Of a stretch of DNA of 37,103 nucleotides, positions 1 to 10,533 are shown piece by piece (position 1 is the first letter of the stretch; each line of letters starts with the position of its first letter). Made by a program: the position numbers and the translations under genes. The notes under the pieces were generated by a model that was not told the DNA's origin, made no database searches, and saw only the letters and a program-made list of their open reading frames with translations. The stretch lies in the NCBI GenBank assembly GCA_015039465.1, contig MU130176.1, forward strand, positions 1 through 37,103, read 5' to 3'. The stretch is from Phlegmacium glaucopus (lineage: Eukaryota > Basidiomycota > Agaricomycetes > Agaricales > Cortinariaceae).

Positions 1-1292
1 TTTTGAGGGTGGGTAGTAAGTTATATGTATATGTTACTATCAGGAAGATTAACTTTGACCGCTTGGTTTGGAAGGAGTGCAGACATTACCGGTGACCGGG
101 AGCATAAGAGTCTAAGTGGTAGACTCTATTTGAGTCTGTCTAGCGAGTCAGAGGTAGGCGTCTGAATACACAGGGAGCGGCTGTCGAAAAAAAAGCGACG
201 AGGGAGAGAGAGGGATAGGGTTGGGTGGGATGGTAAATTTGAGAGCAAGCGAGAGCAGGAGGTAAGGGTTTAGGGTTATGCAATAACAATACGGAGTGGC
301 CAGCCGTCGATAAGGGTACAGGAGAGAATGCCGTGTCAGGTGATGTCCTTTCCTTTCTTCTTTTCAAGAGATGTTGGTGTTACATGGTCGGGGATGAACG
401 ACAGATGAGGGTGGTAGGGATGTTGGGGAAGAGGTAGGCAAAAGGTGAGATTTTTGAGGCCCGAAGATGTTGAAACGACAACAAACGGTAGCTTATGTGA
501 CTACATGTTCTTGAAGACCAAACATGTACAAAAAAAGGGTACAACATTTCGGGGGCTTTAGAAATTTAGAACATGAATGAAATCGTATTGTATTTATTTG
601 TGTTATACCATGACGTTGTAAATCAACAAATGTTGAATTTAGACCTGGGAGAAACCTTGCTTTACAGCAAGGTAATTGTTAGATATTCCAGTAAGAGGAC
701 AACAAGGCTACCTTGTTAACTCCACAATACCTGATCAAGAGAGTCATGAATGGAAATCCTGGACTAAATATATGGAGCAGCTCAATGAAGTATGGGTTCA
801 GATCATGAAGGAAGACTAAAATAATAAAATATACCCTGGCCTGAGGTAAGTCAAGTTCACATAATCATCCCTCAGTCCTTTTATTTGAGAACTGAGGTTA
901 GCCCCATTATATTTCTTACATTTTATCTTATGTTATAAATATGTAGTTTATCTTGTCTATAGCCTGAGCCCAGGCCATACTATACTTTGGCCTATACTAT
1001 GGCTTGGGCCTGGATTTTTAAAGGCCATGTCAAGCCTAAACCAAGCTGTAACATCACTAATTAGGCAGCCCTTACTACTTAGGCCCACTTTTCACTGGGC
1101 CTTAAAATCTTGAGCAGTGCTTTGCAGTAGTATTTATTTAGGAAAATATAAATTGATCATCATAACACAAAGACATTAGGTTGAATACTGTAGGTGAAAA
1201 ATAGTGGCTTGGGCATCTTTATAAGTCCTATGCCAGTCAAAAACCACCTAAATAAGTTGGAACCCCCGATCACAAATTGTCCGTTTACTCTC
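1..1292. other. Gene-poor left flank with degenerate remnants
   Basis: No complete gene is seen. A short open stretch at 676-819 (+) encodes a 47-residue Trp/Lys-rich peptide ending in a stop. It has no ATG and no clear upstream exon, so it may be a mobile-element or gene remnant. Around 958-1045 there are imperfect inverted GGCC/CCAGG-type motifs (for example GGCTTGGGCCTGG at about 1003), which suggests a decayed repeat. The tandem duplication described below begins at about 1216. Confidence 0.4.
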
Positions 1293-2107
1293 TCATAGGA
1301 GCACAATAGCACCGAGAGCAGCAGCAACCATGACACCGAAAGTGCCCACACTGATTTTTGACGCAGTGCCAGATTTGGGTAAACCGGTAGCCGTGTTAGC
1401 AGCAGTAGCGGCAGTAGCGGCAGTAGCAGCAGTAGCTGTGTTGGCGCTACCGCCGAGACCGGTGGCAACAGGGGTACTGCCACCAGTAGCAGAAGCACTG
1501 CTACCAACACTGCTACTGCTACCGCTCGACCCGTCAGTGCTTCCACCCGAAGTTGAAGCACCGGGAATTGGGAAGCCACCTTCCGCGCAGCCGCCGGCAA
1601 ACCCTGATCAGTGATATATAAAAGAAGAAAGAATCAGAATTGCAACCTTTCAATCAATGTAGACATGCATACCGTTAAGAGCGAGGTCTGAGTCGGCCTG
1701 TGTGAACGTCCCACCAGCGCTGACGGCACACTGGTAGCAGCTCTTCAAATCGGTGAAGACGGTGCTGCTACATAGGCATTGCAGAGTGGTACAGTTAGTC
1801 TAAAAATGGTTGAAAGTAAATTACAATATCCCGAAGTCAAGTAACATTTTATTATACAAACCGAGACAGCATCCTCCAGGGCCTGACAGCTCGATGAAAG
1901 GCAGGAAGATGGAATGATGTTTGGATCGATAGGGCCACCAAGCTGCCTGGCGAAAATATTGTTGGCAGAAATACCAGGGACGAGTGCGAGGGCTAAAAAC
2001 GCTCGTAGTCAGCAAAAGTGAAGAATTATTGAAGACGCGAAGGTGATTTTACCTGGTTGAAGAGTGAGAAGGAAGGCAGCAGCAACGACTCCAAAAGAAG
2101 CAATCAT
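1293..2107 (-). CDS. CFEM-like cysteine-rich GPI-anchored secreted protein (copy A)
   Basis: Four exons: 2053-2107, 1862-1992, 1673-1799 and 1293-1603, giving 207 aa. Residues 1-22 are a signal peptide ending LQPALA. The mature part has eight cysteines with spacing C-x4-C-x10-C-x4-C-x-C-x10-C-x2-C-x23-C. The CxC core and overall order resemble the CFEM module of fungal surface proteins, but C1-C2 spacing differs from the strict CFEM pattern. A Ser/Gly/Thr/Ala-rich linker contains repeated AAT triplets. The C-terminus is hydrophobic (VMVAAALGAIVLL), as expected for GPI attachment. The family suggests a wall or plasma-membrane protein; ligand or haem binding is not shown. All introns are 60-69 bp with GT-AG ends. 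The paralogue at 4758-5583 has the identical exon structure. Confidence 0.85.
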
Positions 2108-4757
2108 TTTGCGTATTCCTGGTTTGGTAGATAGAGGGAGAAGCGGAAAAAATGGGGGTTGATGGAAGAAGAAAAGTTGGAAAGGCTTTACTTTTTAAAC
2201 GCAGGGATCTCCCTAGCTCAAATAACACATTAAATTTGTGTGTATCGGCGTTTATGGTCCGCAAGAGGAACGAACAACAATGTTACCTTAGGGTCCGCCT
2301 GCGACCCAAGAGGGGTGATGGGCCTCAGGCTGAAGATCTATCATATATCATATATGACTTTTGACTTTGGCAGAGTGACGGTTTCCAACAGGGTGAGATC
2401 ATGTTCAGTCAGGCTGTGACTATGTTGCAGTGTGAATCGTCATATATAGTCGGCCAAAACGACTTTATCAACTGAAAAATGGTCAAGGGGATGTAAGAAC
2501 TTGTGAGAATCGGGGATATACGGTTAATAAACCTCGCTAAGGCCGGCTTCCGCCACACACTCAGTGGGGTCAAGCCTGGTCAAGCATGGTCAGGCGTGAT
2601 AATTCCAACATTCAACATCCAATCATTTTTCCTCAGTGCGTTGGAACATATGACTCACATATAGCGTTCATTCGGTCTGCAATCAAAGGAGTGGTCAGCG
2701 TTTCCAGAGATTTCAAGTCATCCGATTCACGATTAGTGTGCATATGTACCGTCTTGTACCGCCCGCTGCCAGAATTTGAATCAAAGACCCTGTAACGCAG
2801 TGCACCAACCTTAAAGTGGAAATCTACTAATCACGTTGATCTTCGCACGACCAAAATCACTCGAGATATTCATCTGGAGGAGTCTGGAGGCTTCTGGAGG
2901 GCTCGCGCAGATTAGCCATTATTATATGGCAAATGTTCACGGGAGAATCCAGAACATCCCTGCCCTCAAACTGGATCCGAAAAAAAAAAAGAACGAAAAG
3001 CTCATTGACGGTCTAAAAATAGTGTAACGAAATATGATAGGAATTTATGACTCTGAAGGAAACGAACTTGATGAACGGCAAGAAGTAAGGGAAGAGTAAA
3101 TATGAAGGTCTTCGGTAGCTTAAAGCCTAATTTTAGATGTTCAAGTGTAAACAATTTTATAGATTGTGAGTGACATATGCACTGCATAAGTGAGTGAATT
3201 ACAATAGAGTACCCAGATTTGGTTAAACAAGTAGTCGATGCTGATAGGCTACCGAATTGACAGATGCATGTGGATAATCGCAGGTAGGAAGGAGAGCGCA
3301 CAGCACTTTGCGATGAGATCAACATTGCGAGACATGGGGGTGAAATTGAGGATGGTCCATCGTGTCCAGGGGACAAAGAATCGATTAAAGAGAATTATGT
3401 AAATGAGAAAAAGGTGGAGTGATTGAAAACGAAACACTTATGGCCGAAAGAATTTTATCCCAAATCGCGAGAACGCGTGTTAATAATGTCAAAGTCTCGG
3501 GAATAAGCCTACGCTTCCGTCAAGGTGCGTGGTTGTTTTATGTCTGCAGCTTTCAGGCAAGATAAGAACTTGTGAAAGCCTGAGCGGAGTCTAAGTGGGT
3601 GGTAGAACACCATGAGAGAATATATAAAAATGGGGCATGGAAACCATGGGCGCTGAAAGAAAGAGTCTGACAGACACAAGGTAAAGCTATGAATGTCCAA
3701 CAAAGAGATCCAGATACAAGTATGTTGGAGACCATGGAAATGTTTGTCAGAGAATTCAAGATCTTGGAATCTCCAAGTTCAGGGACCAAGCAGATCCCAT
3801 GTCGCAAAGGATGACCCAAAAAGACATATGGTCTGTCTCGTTCTCCACGCTCTAGTCCGGAAGAGATGAACACTGGTTCAGAAAGCTGAGGCCTCACCAG
3901 GAAGACCACACGATCTTTGCCCCCAAAAAAGTGATATGAAAATGAAAATGAGTAGGCAAGAGTCTGCGTTATCCCTCCACTTCTGCCCTCCATTACCGAC
4001 GCATATGTGGGTATGGAGAGTAACACCTATTCTATTCCACGCCTGACCGAGAAACCCGGAGACGAACGTCGAGTGGGAGGCATGCAGAGGTCAAAGCGAG
4101 ACAACACCTCTACGAACCACGACCGCAGAAAATACATATTAAGTCCAGTGTCGGGTTGTGGCTGTCATGGCGACTGCAAAGAATCCTACCCAGCAAAGTT
4201 TGAAAACCTATCAAAGATACACGCTGTTAACGGGCCCAATCTGAGGCCATTCCTCCATTACCAGTGTATATGCACTGCATGAGCTGAAGTATGGTTTCAT
4301 CCTCATCCGCCATGCCCTTGTGAAGCGGAAATTGGAGATGGAAGAACAAGAGGGCCACTTTCGTGATACGGCCATGATGTTTGTTAAATTCAATGCATTT
4401 GCCCCACATCGACTTCAAGAACCGTTGACCAAGAGCCTGGTGAGTATACAGGGTGCCAGAGACTGGTAGTTCTAGGTCCCTCCGATATCGGGGGGTAGTA
4501 GACACTGAGGAGCTTCGATTCGGCCACCAGACTGAGGTCTCATTGCAAGAAGAAATAGTAATGATGGCAATAGAGTGAAAGTCTGGCTGCTATACCACGC
4601 ACGTATCCATCCATGCAAGTTATCATCCGAACATGTCACAACGAACACTCATTTATACTGTCGAGCTCGCCGTAAGTAGCTTCTCTTCTATAAACCTATC
4701 CCAGTCAAAAACCGCCTGCAAGTTGGAACCCTCATCACAAATTGTCCGTTTACTCTC
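2108..4757. other. Intergenic part of duplication unit A
   Basis: About 2.6 kb without a supportable gene. Open frames on both strands are broken by indels relative to unit B (5584-8336), which argues against coding. The best conserved piece is around 3610-3720. It contains a TATA-like TATATAAAAA at 3621-3630 (+) followed by ATGGGGCATG, and is nearly identical at 7270-7279. Position 2837-2842 (CTAATC) corresponds to the empty site of the MITE inserted in unit B. Confidence 0.5.
3621..3630 (+). promoter_or_regulatory. TATA-like box conserved in both units
   Basis: TATATAAAAA sits in a 22 bp block that is identical in the second unit at 7270-7279. The sequence on its 3' side has no reading frame shared by the two copies. 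It may be the promoter of a lost gene or of a non-coding transcript. This is inference only. Confidence 0.25.
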
Positions 4758-5583
4758 TCATAGGAGCACAATAGCACCAAGAGCAGCGGCGACCATGACA
4801 CCGAAAGTGCCCACGCTGATTTTCGACGCAGCCCCGAGTTTGGGTAAACCGGTAGCCGTGTTGGCAGTAGTAGCAGCTGTAGCCGTGTTGGCAGCTGTAG
4901 CCGTGTTGGCAGCAGTAGCAGCAGTAGCTGTGTTGGCGCTACCACCGAGACTGGTGGCAACAGGAGTACTGCCACCAGTAACAGAAGCACTGCTACCAAG
5001 ACCACTACTCGACCCGCCGGTGCTTCCACCCGAAGTTGAAATGCCGGAAATTGGGAAGCCACCTTCCGCGCAGCCTTCAGCGAACCCTGATATATAAAAG
5101 AAAGAAAAATCAGAATTGTAACCTTTCGATAAATGTAGACACGCATACCGTTAAGAGCGGTGTCAGAGTCGGCCTGTGTGAACGTCCCACCAGCAGCGGT
5201 GACGGCACACTGGAAGCAGCTCTTCAAAGCGTTGACGACGGTGGTGGTACATAGGCAGTCCAGAGTGGCACAGTTAGCCTAAAAATGGTTGAAAGTAAAT
5301 TACAATATCCTGAATCCAAGTAATATATTATTATACAAACCGAGACAGCATTCTCCAGGGCCTGACAGCCCGATGAAAGGCAGGAAGTTGGAATGATGTT
5401 TGGATCGATACTACCAAGCTGCCTGGCAAAAATATTGTTGGCAGAAGTACCAGGGACGAGCGCGAGGGCTAAGAACGCTCGTAGTCAGCAAAAGTGAAGA
5501 ATTATTGGAGACGCGAAGGTGATTTTACCTGGTTGAAGAGTGAGAAGGAAGGCAACAGCAGCGACTCCAAAAGAAGCAATCAT
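4758..5583 (-). CDS. CFEM-like cysteine-rich GPI-anchored secreted protein (copy B)
   Basis: Four exons: 5529-5583, 5341-5468, 5149-5278 and 4758-5086, giving 213 aa. It is the tandem paralogue of the gene at 1293-2107 with the same intron positions and phases. Signal peptide, eight cysteines and hydrophobic GPI-type tail are all kept. Coding indels are multiples of three: one codon lost in exon 2, one gained in exon 3, and an altered number of Ala/Asn/Thr repeats in exon 4. The repeats form a longer AANTAT-type stretch than in copy A. Substitutions cluster between the cysteines (for example TTLQCLCSS versus ATLDCLCTT). In-frame indels beside heavily drifted flanks suggest both copies remain under protein-level constraint. 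Function within the CFEM-like group is unknown. Confidence 0.85.
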
Positions 5584-6342
5584 TTTGTGTGTTCCTGGTT
5601 TGGTAGATAGAGGGAGAGGCGGAAGAGAAGGAGGAGAGTCTGCAGTCTGGGGAGAGATGGCGCAGAGTTCTACTTTTTAAATGAAAAAAATAAATGCAGG
5701 AACCTACCCTAGCTCAAATACGTAACACATTAATTTGTTTAAATTAGTGTGTAAGGAATGAATGAAAAACAACGTTACCTTTAGGGTCCGCTGCCTAGGC
5801 CCAACAAAAAAAATGGCCCTGGAGCTCCATCATAGATGACCTTGACAGACTGGCAGTGCGACGGTTTCCAACAAGGTGATATCATGTTCGTAGTTGTGAC
5901 CAGGTTGCAGCGTGAATCGCATATGTAGTCGGTCAAAACGAGTTCGTCAACTGAAGGATTGTCAACTTGAATGGGATGTAAGAACTTGGGGGATATACAT
6001 ATTACGGTTAATAAACCTCGCTAAGGCCGGGTTCCGCAACTCAGGGGGGTCAGGCCCGGTCAGTGATAGTTCCGAGTCTGACATTCTTCCTCAGTGCGTT
6101 GAACATATGCCTGACAATATAGCGTTCATTCGCTCTGCAATCAAAGGAGTGGTCAGCGTTTCAAGAAATTTCAAGTCACCCAAGTCACGATGAGTGTGTG
6201 GTGCAACCTAGCAGCTGTCAGCCTCACCAGCGCATTCAGATTCGAAATAGTATCCCGATGGCATTTATTGACATTTATTACCGCCCGCTGCCAGAATTTG
6301 AATCAAAGACCCTGTAGTAAAGTGGACACTGGAAATCTACTA

Positions 6343-6519
6343 CAGTCGAACCCCTTATAACGCATACCATCCGGTGGACGCCCCAGGGTATGCGTTATGA
6401 GAGGTTATGCGTTATGAGAGGTCAATTTTGGTGTAAATTTCAGTTTGGTAGCAGCCAAAATTTATGCGTTATGAGGGGTTATGCCTTATCAGAGGTATGC
6501 GTTATGAGGGGTTCGACTG
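6343..6519. mobile_element. 177 bp MITE with pogo/Tc1-type termini, TA target duplication
   Basis: The termini are 26 bp inverted repeats (6343-6368 and 6494-6519) starting CAGTCGAACCCC, with 25 of 26 bases matching. TA dinucleotides flank it at 6341-6342 and 6520-6521. The unit A paralogue reads CTAC-TA-ATCA without the element, so insertion into TA is directly visible. The interior repeats a TATGCGTTATGAGRGGT motif about five times. There is no coding capacity. CAGTCGAACCC ends with TA duplications are typical of fungal pogo/Fot1/Tc1-mariner elements, so it was presumably mobilised in trans. Confidence 0.92.
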
Positions 6520-8336
6520 TAATCAGATAATATTCGCATGGCCCGAATTTACACATCACTCGAGATATCCACTGGAGAGGCCCGCGCAGATTGGCCATTA
6601 TTGTATGGTAAATATTCACGGGAGATAATCCAGAACCCCCCAAACTGGATCCGAAAAAAAGTGAAATGCCCATTGACGGTCTAAAAATAGTGTAACGAAA
6701 TATGATAGGAATTTTACGTCTAGTGGTCCACCCACGATTCGAAAATGGTGAATGGCAAGTAAGGGAAGAGAAAATATGAAGGTCTCCGGTAGGGTCTTAA
6801 AGCTCAAAGCTGAATGTTAAATGTTCAAGTGTAAACGATTTTATAGATTGTGAGTTGAAAATTAAAGTCGCAGATTATGCACCAGGAAGAGATTGAATTA
6901 CAATAGATATCAGGTAATCGATGCTGATTTGCTACCGAATAGGCAGATGTCGCATTGCACGACATGTAGGAAGGAGAGCGCACAGCAAGCGATGAGATCC
7001 ACATTGCGAGACATCGGGGGTGAAATTGAGGATAGTGCACCGTGTCCAATGGATGAAACGAGAATTAAATGAGAAAGTGGAATGATTGAAAACAAAACAT
7101 TTATGACCGAAAGAATTCTATCCCTAAATCGCGGGAACGCGTGTTAACAATGTCAAAGTCGCCTACGATCAAGGTGTGTGGTTGTTTTATGTCTGCAGCT
7201 TCCAGGCGAGACAAGCACTTGTGGAGACCTGAGCGGAGTCTAAGTGGACAGTAGAACGCCACAAGAGAATATATAAAAATGGGGCATGAAAACATGGGCG
7301 CTGAAAGAAAGATCGAGTCTGACAGACACAGAGTAAAATGTCCAACGGTGAGTTTCGGATACAAGTACATTGGAGACCATCACAAGTAAATGTCAACGTT
7401 TGCCAGAGAATTCAAGATCTACGGGGATCCCGGCTCTCCAAGGTCAGGAACCAAGCCGATCCCAAGTCATGATGACCCAACTTCATCCGTCCAACTACGG
7501 GCGCGTATTTGGTCGTGATATAAGACATATGGCCTATCTCATTCTCCATGCTCTCAAGTCCGGCAGAAATGAACACCGGTTCAAAAAGCTGAGGCCTCAG
7601 CAGGATGACCACACGATCTTTGCCCCCCAAAAAAGTGAACGGAAATGACGACGATTAGGCAAGAGTGTACTTTGTCCCTCCACTTCTCCCCTCCATTACC
7701 GACGTATATGTGGTTATGGAGAGTAACACCCAAGTATCATATTCCACCCCTCACCGAGAGACCCGGAGATGAACGTCGAGTGGGAGGCCTGCCAAGGTCA
7801 AAGCGAGACAACACCTCAACGGAGAAAACACATATAAAGTCCAATGTCAGGTGATGGCCATCGTGGCGACTGCAAAGAATCATACCCTGCAAGCGTTGAA
7901 AACCTGTCAAAGGTGCACACAGTTAACGGGATCAATCTGAGGCCATTCCCCATATGCACTGCATGAGCCGAAATATGGTTTCATCCTCATCCTCTATGCC
8001 CTTGTGAAACCCAGGAAATGAAGCGGAAATTGGAGATGGGAGGACAAGAGAGCCACTTCCGTGATGCGGCCATGATGTTAAATTCGATGCATTTGTTCCG
8101 CATCGACCTCAGAAACCGTTGACCAAAAGCCTGGTGAGGATACAAGGTGCCGGAGACCGGTCGTTCTAGGTCCCTCCGATATCGGGGGGGTAGTAGACAC
8201 TGAGGAGCTTCGATCCGGCCGCCAGACTGAGGTCTCGTTGCAAGAAGAAATAGTAATGATGGCAATAGATTGAAAGTCTGACTGCGATGCCACGGATGTA
8301 TCATCCATGCAAGTTATCATCCGAACATGTTACAAC

Positions 8337-8997
8337 AAAAACAGGCAACTTGTGAAAGACAACAGGTAGCTGATGGTGATGACGTCGACCCCGCTGAGTG
8401 GCGTCTATCAAATCATGCCGTTATGTTCAAATTATGATAACCCAAGTTGAACAGCCCTCAGCGCCAGCAGTCGTCGATCCGTAATGCCACGTATATATGC
8501 ATCCAAACTTCTAGGATATGAAGAGTGAAAGAACTAAAAGTATTGGCGTCTTTGATGAAATATCTGGGACCATAGAAGGGGGGGAGGCGAATGGTGGTGG
8601 CGATACTCAAAGCTTCTACCTGAAATTAGAAATCCATGGGTCGTGATCCCGATAGAGTGACATCTAACGCACAGCTGGATTCTGAGTTCATGGACGAAGG
8701 ATATAAACAACCCACACATACCTAAAACGAGATACATATTAATAGCAAATTTGAGTAATCATAATGCCACAATGGTCCGGATTTTGAACAAAAAGTGAAC
8801 AAAAAAAGAGAACGAATGCCCAACTGGATATTCCCCGAGAAAGCATTTATTTGGAAGGAATGATGTTCTAGACTAGACACCAGACTATAGCCAACAAGGG
8901 CTTTTATTATGGGTATTGAGTAGTCATTGTAAGATAGGACTGGGAGAGACCGAAAAAAATTAGATAGATTAGACAGAGAAATCGAGGACTAACCTTG
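8337..8997. other. Segment present only in duplication unit B
   Basis: Unit A passes directly from ACAAC (4640s) to ACACTCATTT, whereas unit B has about 660 bp between the same anchors. No target duplication, inverted repeat or ORF was found. It could be an insertion in B or a deletion in A. Confidence 0.5.
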
Positions 8998-9134
8998 ACA
9001 CTCATTTATACTGTCGAGATCGCCGTACGTGGCTTCTCTTAGGCCCCTCAAAGTTTCTCCAAACTCAGATGCCCCATCCCTTTGCACGTCAAGGTATCTC
9101 ACCGAAGCCCAAAGCCAAACTCTTCCCACTACGC

Positions 9135-10533
9135 CTAGTCATCCTCCTCATCATCACCACTTCCTCCGTCCCCTTCTTCGTCTCCATCTCCGTCGCCCAA
9201 AGTCAACTTCCCCTCGCCGCCATTCCATTCTCTCTCCCATGGAGGATCTGGACTGAGCGCTGTAAGTGCTGGATGACCAGGAGGTAAAGAAGCCCTGGCA
9301 TGCTGCAGTCTGGCTAGCAGAGACGACCGGTCTGTTAGCAGGTATTGAATGTGTTCAATTGCTGTTAGACATTATATATAAGCTCTAGAGAACAAAGGCA
9401 ATAAAAAAATATCACGTACTTTTCGATAACACCATATTCTCACTTCTCGGTCCAGCCCTTCCATCAGTTTTATCTTTATCCTGGTCATCTGGATCCTTCT
9501 CATTACCTTTCTTGTTCTTCTTCTTCCTGCCAGCGCCATTCATCCTAAACCCATCCCCAATCCCAACCCCACTGACAACGGCAGTGGTGCCAGCTGTAAT
9601 TCTCTCAGCCTCTTCCTCTTCCCTAATCGCCTCTCGAAGTGCCGGAACCGTCTCACATAATGCTGCATAACCTCTCCGGATATTAGCGCGTCTTTTTTGT
9701 TCCGATTGGATGTGGTTGGCTTTCTTCTGTGAGGGTGAGAGGAGGTGTGGTTTGGATGATTGTTGTTGTTGCGGTCCTGATTGTGGATTTGATGAAGAGT
9801 GGCCTGAACGGGAGAAACCTGCAGAAGTTGTTGCGAGCGTACTCGATTTGCCTGGTGATAAACGTCGTCGTTTATGAAGGTCGGACGACGGGCGATCGAA
9901 TGAGGGTGATGCTGAAGGGAGAGTATGGGAACGCTTAGTTCCTGGAGAAGTATCTCGAACTCTACCGCGTTGGTGGGGTTGTTGAGGCATATGGAGCTGT
10001 TGAAGTTGCTGCTGTTGAGAGAAACTATACGAGGAACGAGGGGAACGCTGCTGTAGGCCAGGTGACCCTGTCGGCAGGGGCGAAGCTGGATGGTGTTGAA
10101 GTTGCATAGGAGATTGTATTGGTTGAAGTGGTTGGGATTTTGTACGAAGAAATGGGAAAGAATCATGTCTCGAAGGATACGAATTTACTCCATGAGACTC
10201 TTGTTGACATTGTTGATCATATTGGCGAATAGCTTGGGCGGTGTCGTTTGGATCATCCCAGTTGCCATCTGCTGCACCGAGAGACATAAGATCTTTTGTA
10301 GCCTTTGCGAGAGCTCGTCTTTCTTCTGGGTTCTGTACGGAATCAACGAGAATATCCTCATCTGAGTACGAGGGGTCTGCAGATGATGAAGCCGAGAAAG
10401 CTGCCCATTCCTCAACTGGAATGGTGTCCTCTGTATAGTCAATAGAAGACAGAAAAGATTGGAAGGCATTGCTCTCTGATTGGGAGAGTAACGACTGCAT
10501 ATTGGGTGTGGAAGCCGAGAGCACTGCGGGCAT
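9135..10533 (-). CDS. bHLH transcription factor (MLX/INO4-like basic region)
   Basis: Two exons: 9420-10533 and 9135-9361 (58 bp intron), 446 aa. The intron splits the HLH: without splicing the frame stops two codons past the donor, while splicing restores helix 2 (ENMVLSK|TIEHIQYLL). The basic region at 270-282 (KKANHIQSEQKRR) has His274, Glu278 and Arg282, the residues class B bHLH proteins use to read CACGTG-type E-boxes. Helix 1 is about 283-302 and helix 2 about 366-385. The loop (about 303-365) is exceptionally long and Lys/Asp-rich. The N-terminal 265 residues are Gln/Ser/Pro-rich and probably disordered, and the C-terminus is Gly/Asp/Glu-rich. Nuclear regulator; targets cannot be read from sequence. 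Its 3' end abuts the tandem duplication. Confidence 0.88.

Larger units (their letters stand above)
1216..4687. repeat. Tandem segmental duplication, unit A
   Basis: This 3.47 kb block is repeated head-to-tail as unit B (4686-9040). Homology starts near 1216 (…CTTTATAAGTCCTATGCCAGTC) and matches 4685 onward. It runs through the CFEM-like gene, its promoter and about 2.5 kb beyond. The last part, 4646-4687 (CACTCATTTATACTGTCGAG… to GCTTCTCTT), also occurs at 8998-9040 beside the bHLH gene. That places the duplication junction near 4687. Non-coding parts differ by many substitutions and small indels, so the duplication is not recent. Confidence 0.85.
4686..9040. repeat. Tandem segmental duplication, unit B
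   Basis: Second copy of the block at 1216-4687. It is longer (about 4.36 kb) because it contains a 177 bp MITE at 6343-6519 and an extra segment of about 660 bp at 8337-8997 that unit A lacks. It ends at the GCTTCTCTT motif (9032-9040), just downstream of the bHLH gene's 3' end. Confidence 0.85.
5584..9134. other. Intergenic part of duplication unit B and bHLH 3' flank
   Basis: No supportable gene. It contains the MITE (6343-6519), the TATA-like block at 7270-7279, and the unit-B-specific segment 8337-8997, in which I recognise neither an ORF nor terminal repeats. Sequence 9041-9134 is the single-copy 3' flank of the bHLH gene. Confidence 0.5.

Noticed and set aside
1160..1600. Leu-rich open frame on the minus strand
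   Set aside because: It is the shifted frame of the Ser/Ala/Thr repeat exon of the CFEM-like gene; the same artefact occurs at 4688-5227.
1330..1614. Plus-strand Ala/Val-rich open frames (also 4633-5097)
   Set aside because: Antisense of the repeat exon of the CFEM-like genes; GCT/ACT repeats create long open antisense frames.
3553..4026. 157-codon minus-strand open frame
   Set aside because: The paralogous sequence in unit B has frame-breaking indels and an inserted segment, so there is no protein-level conservation.
4227..4505. Minus-strand frame similar to one at 7987-8304
   Set aside because: Similarity simply follows the DNA duplication; start, frame and end differ between copies.
9069..9287. 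Plus-strand frame with a membrane-like hydrophobic stretch
   Set aside because: It is antisense to the acidic C-terminal exon of the bHLH gene, whose splice frame is strongly supported.
9729..9938. Plus-strand hydrophobic frames inside the bHLH gene
   Set aside because: Shadow of the Gln/Ser-rich coding sequence on the other strand.
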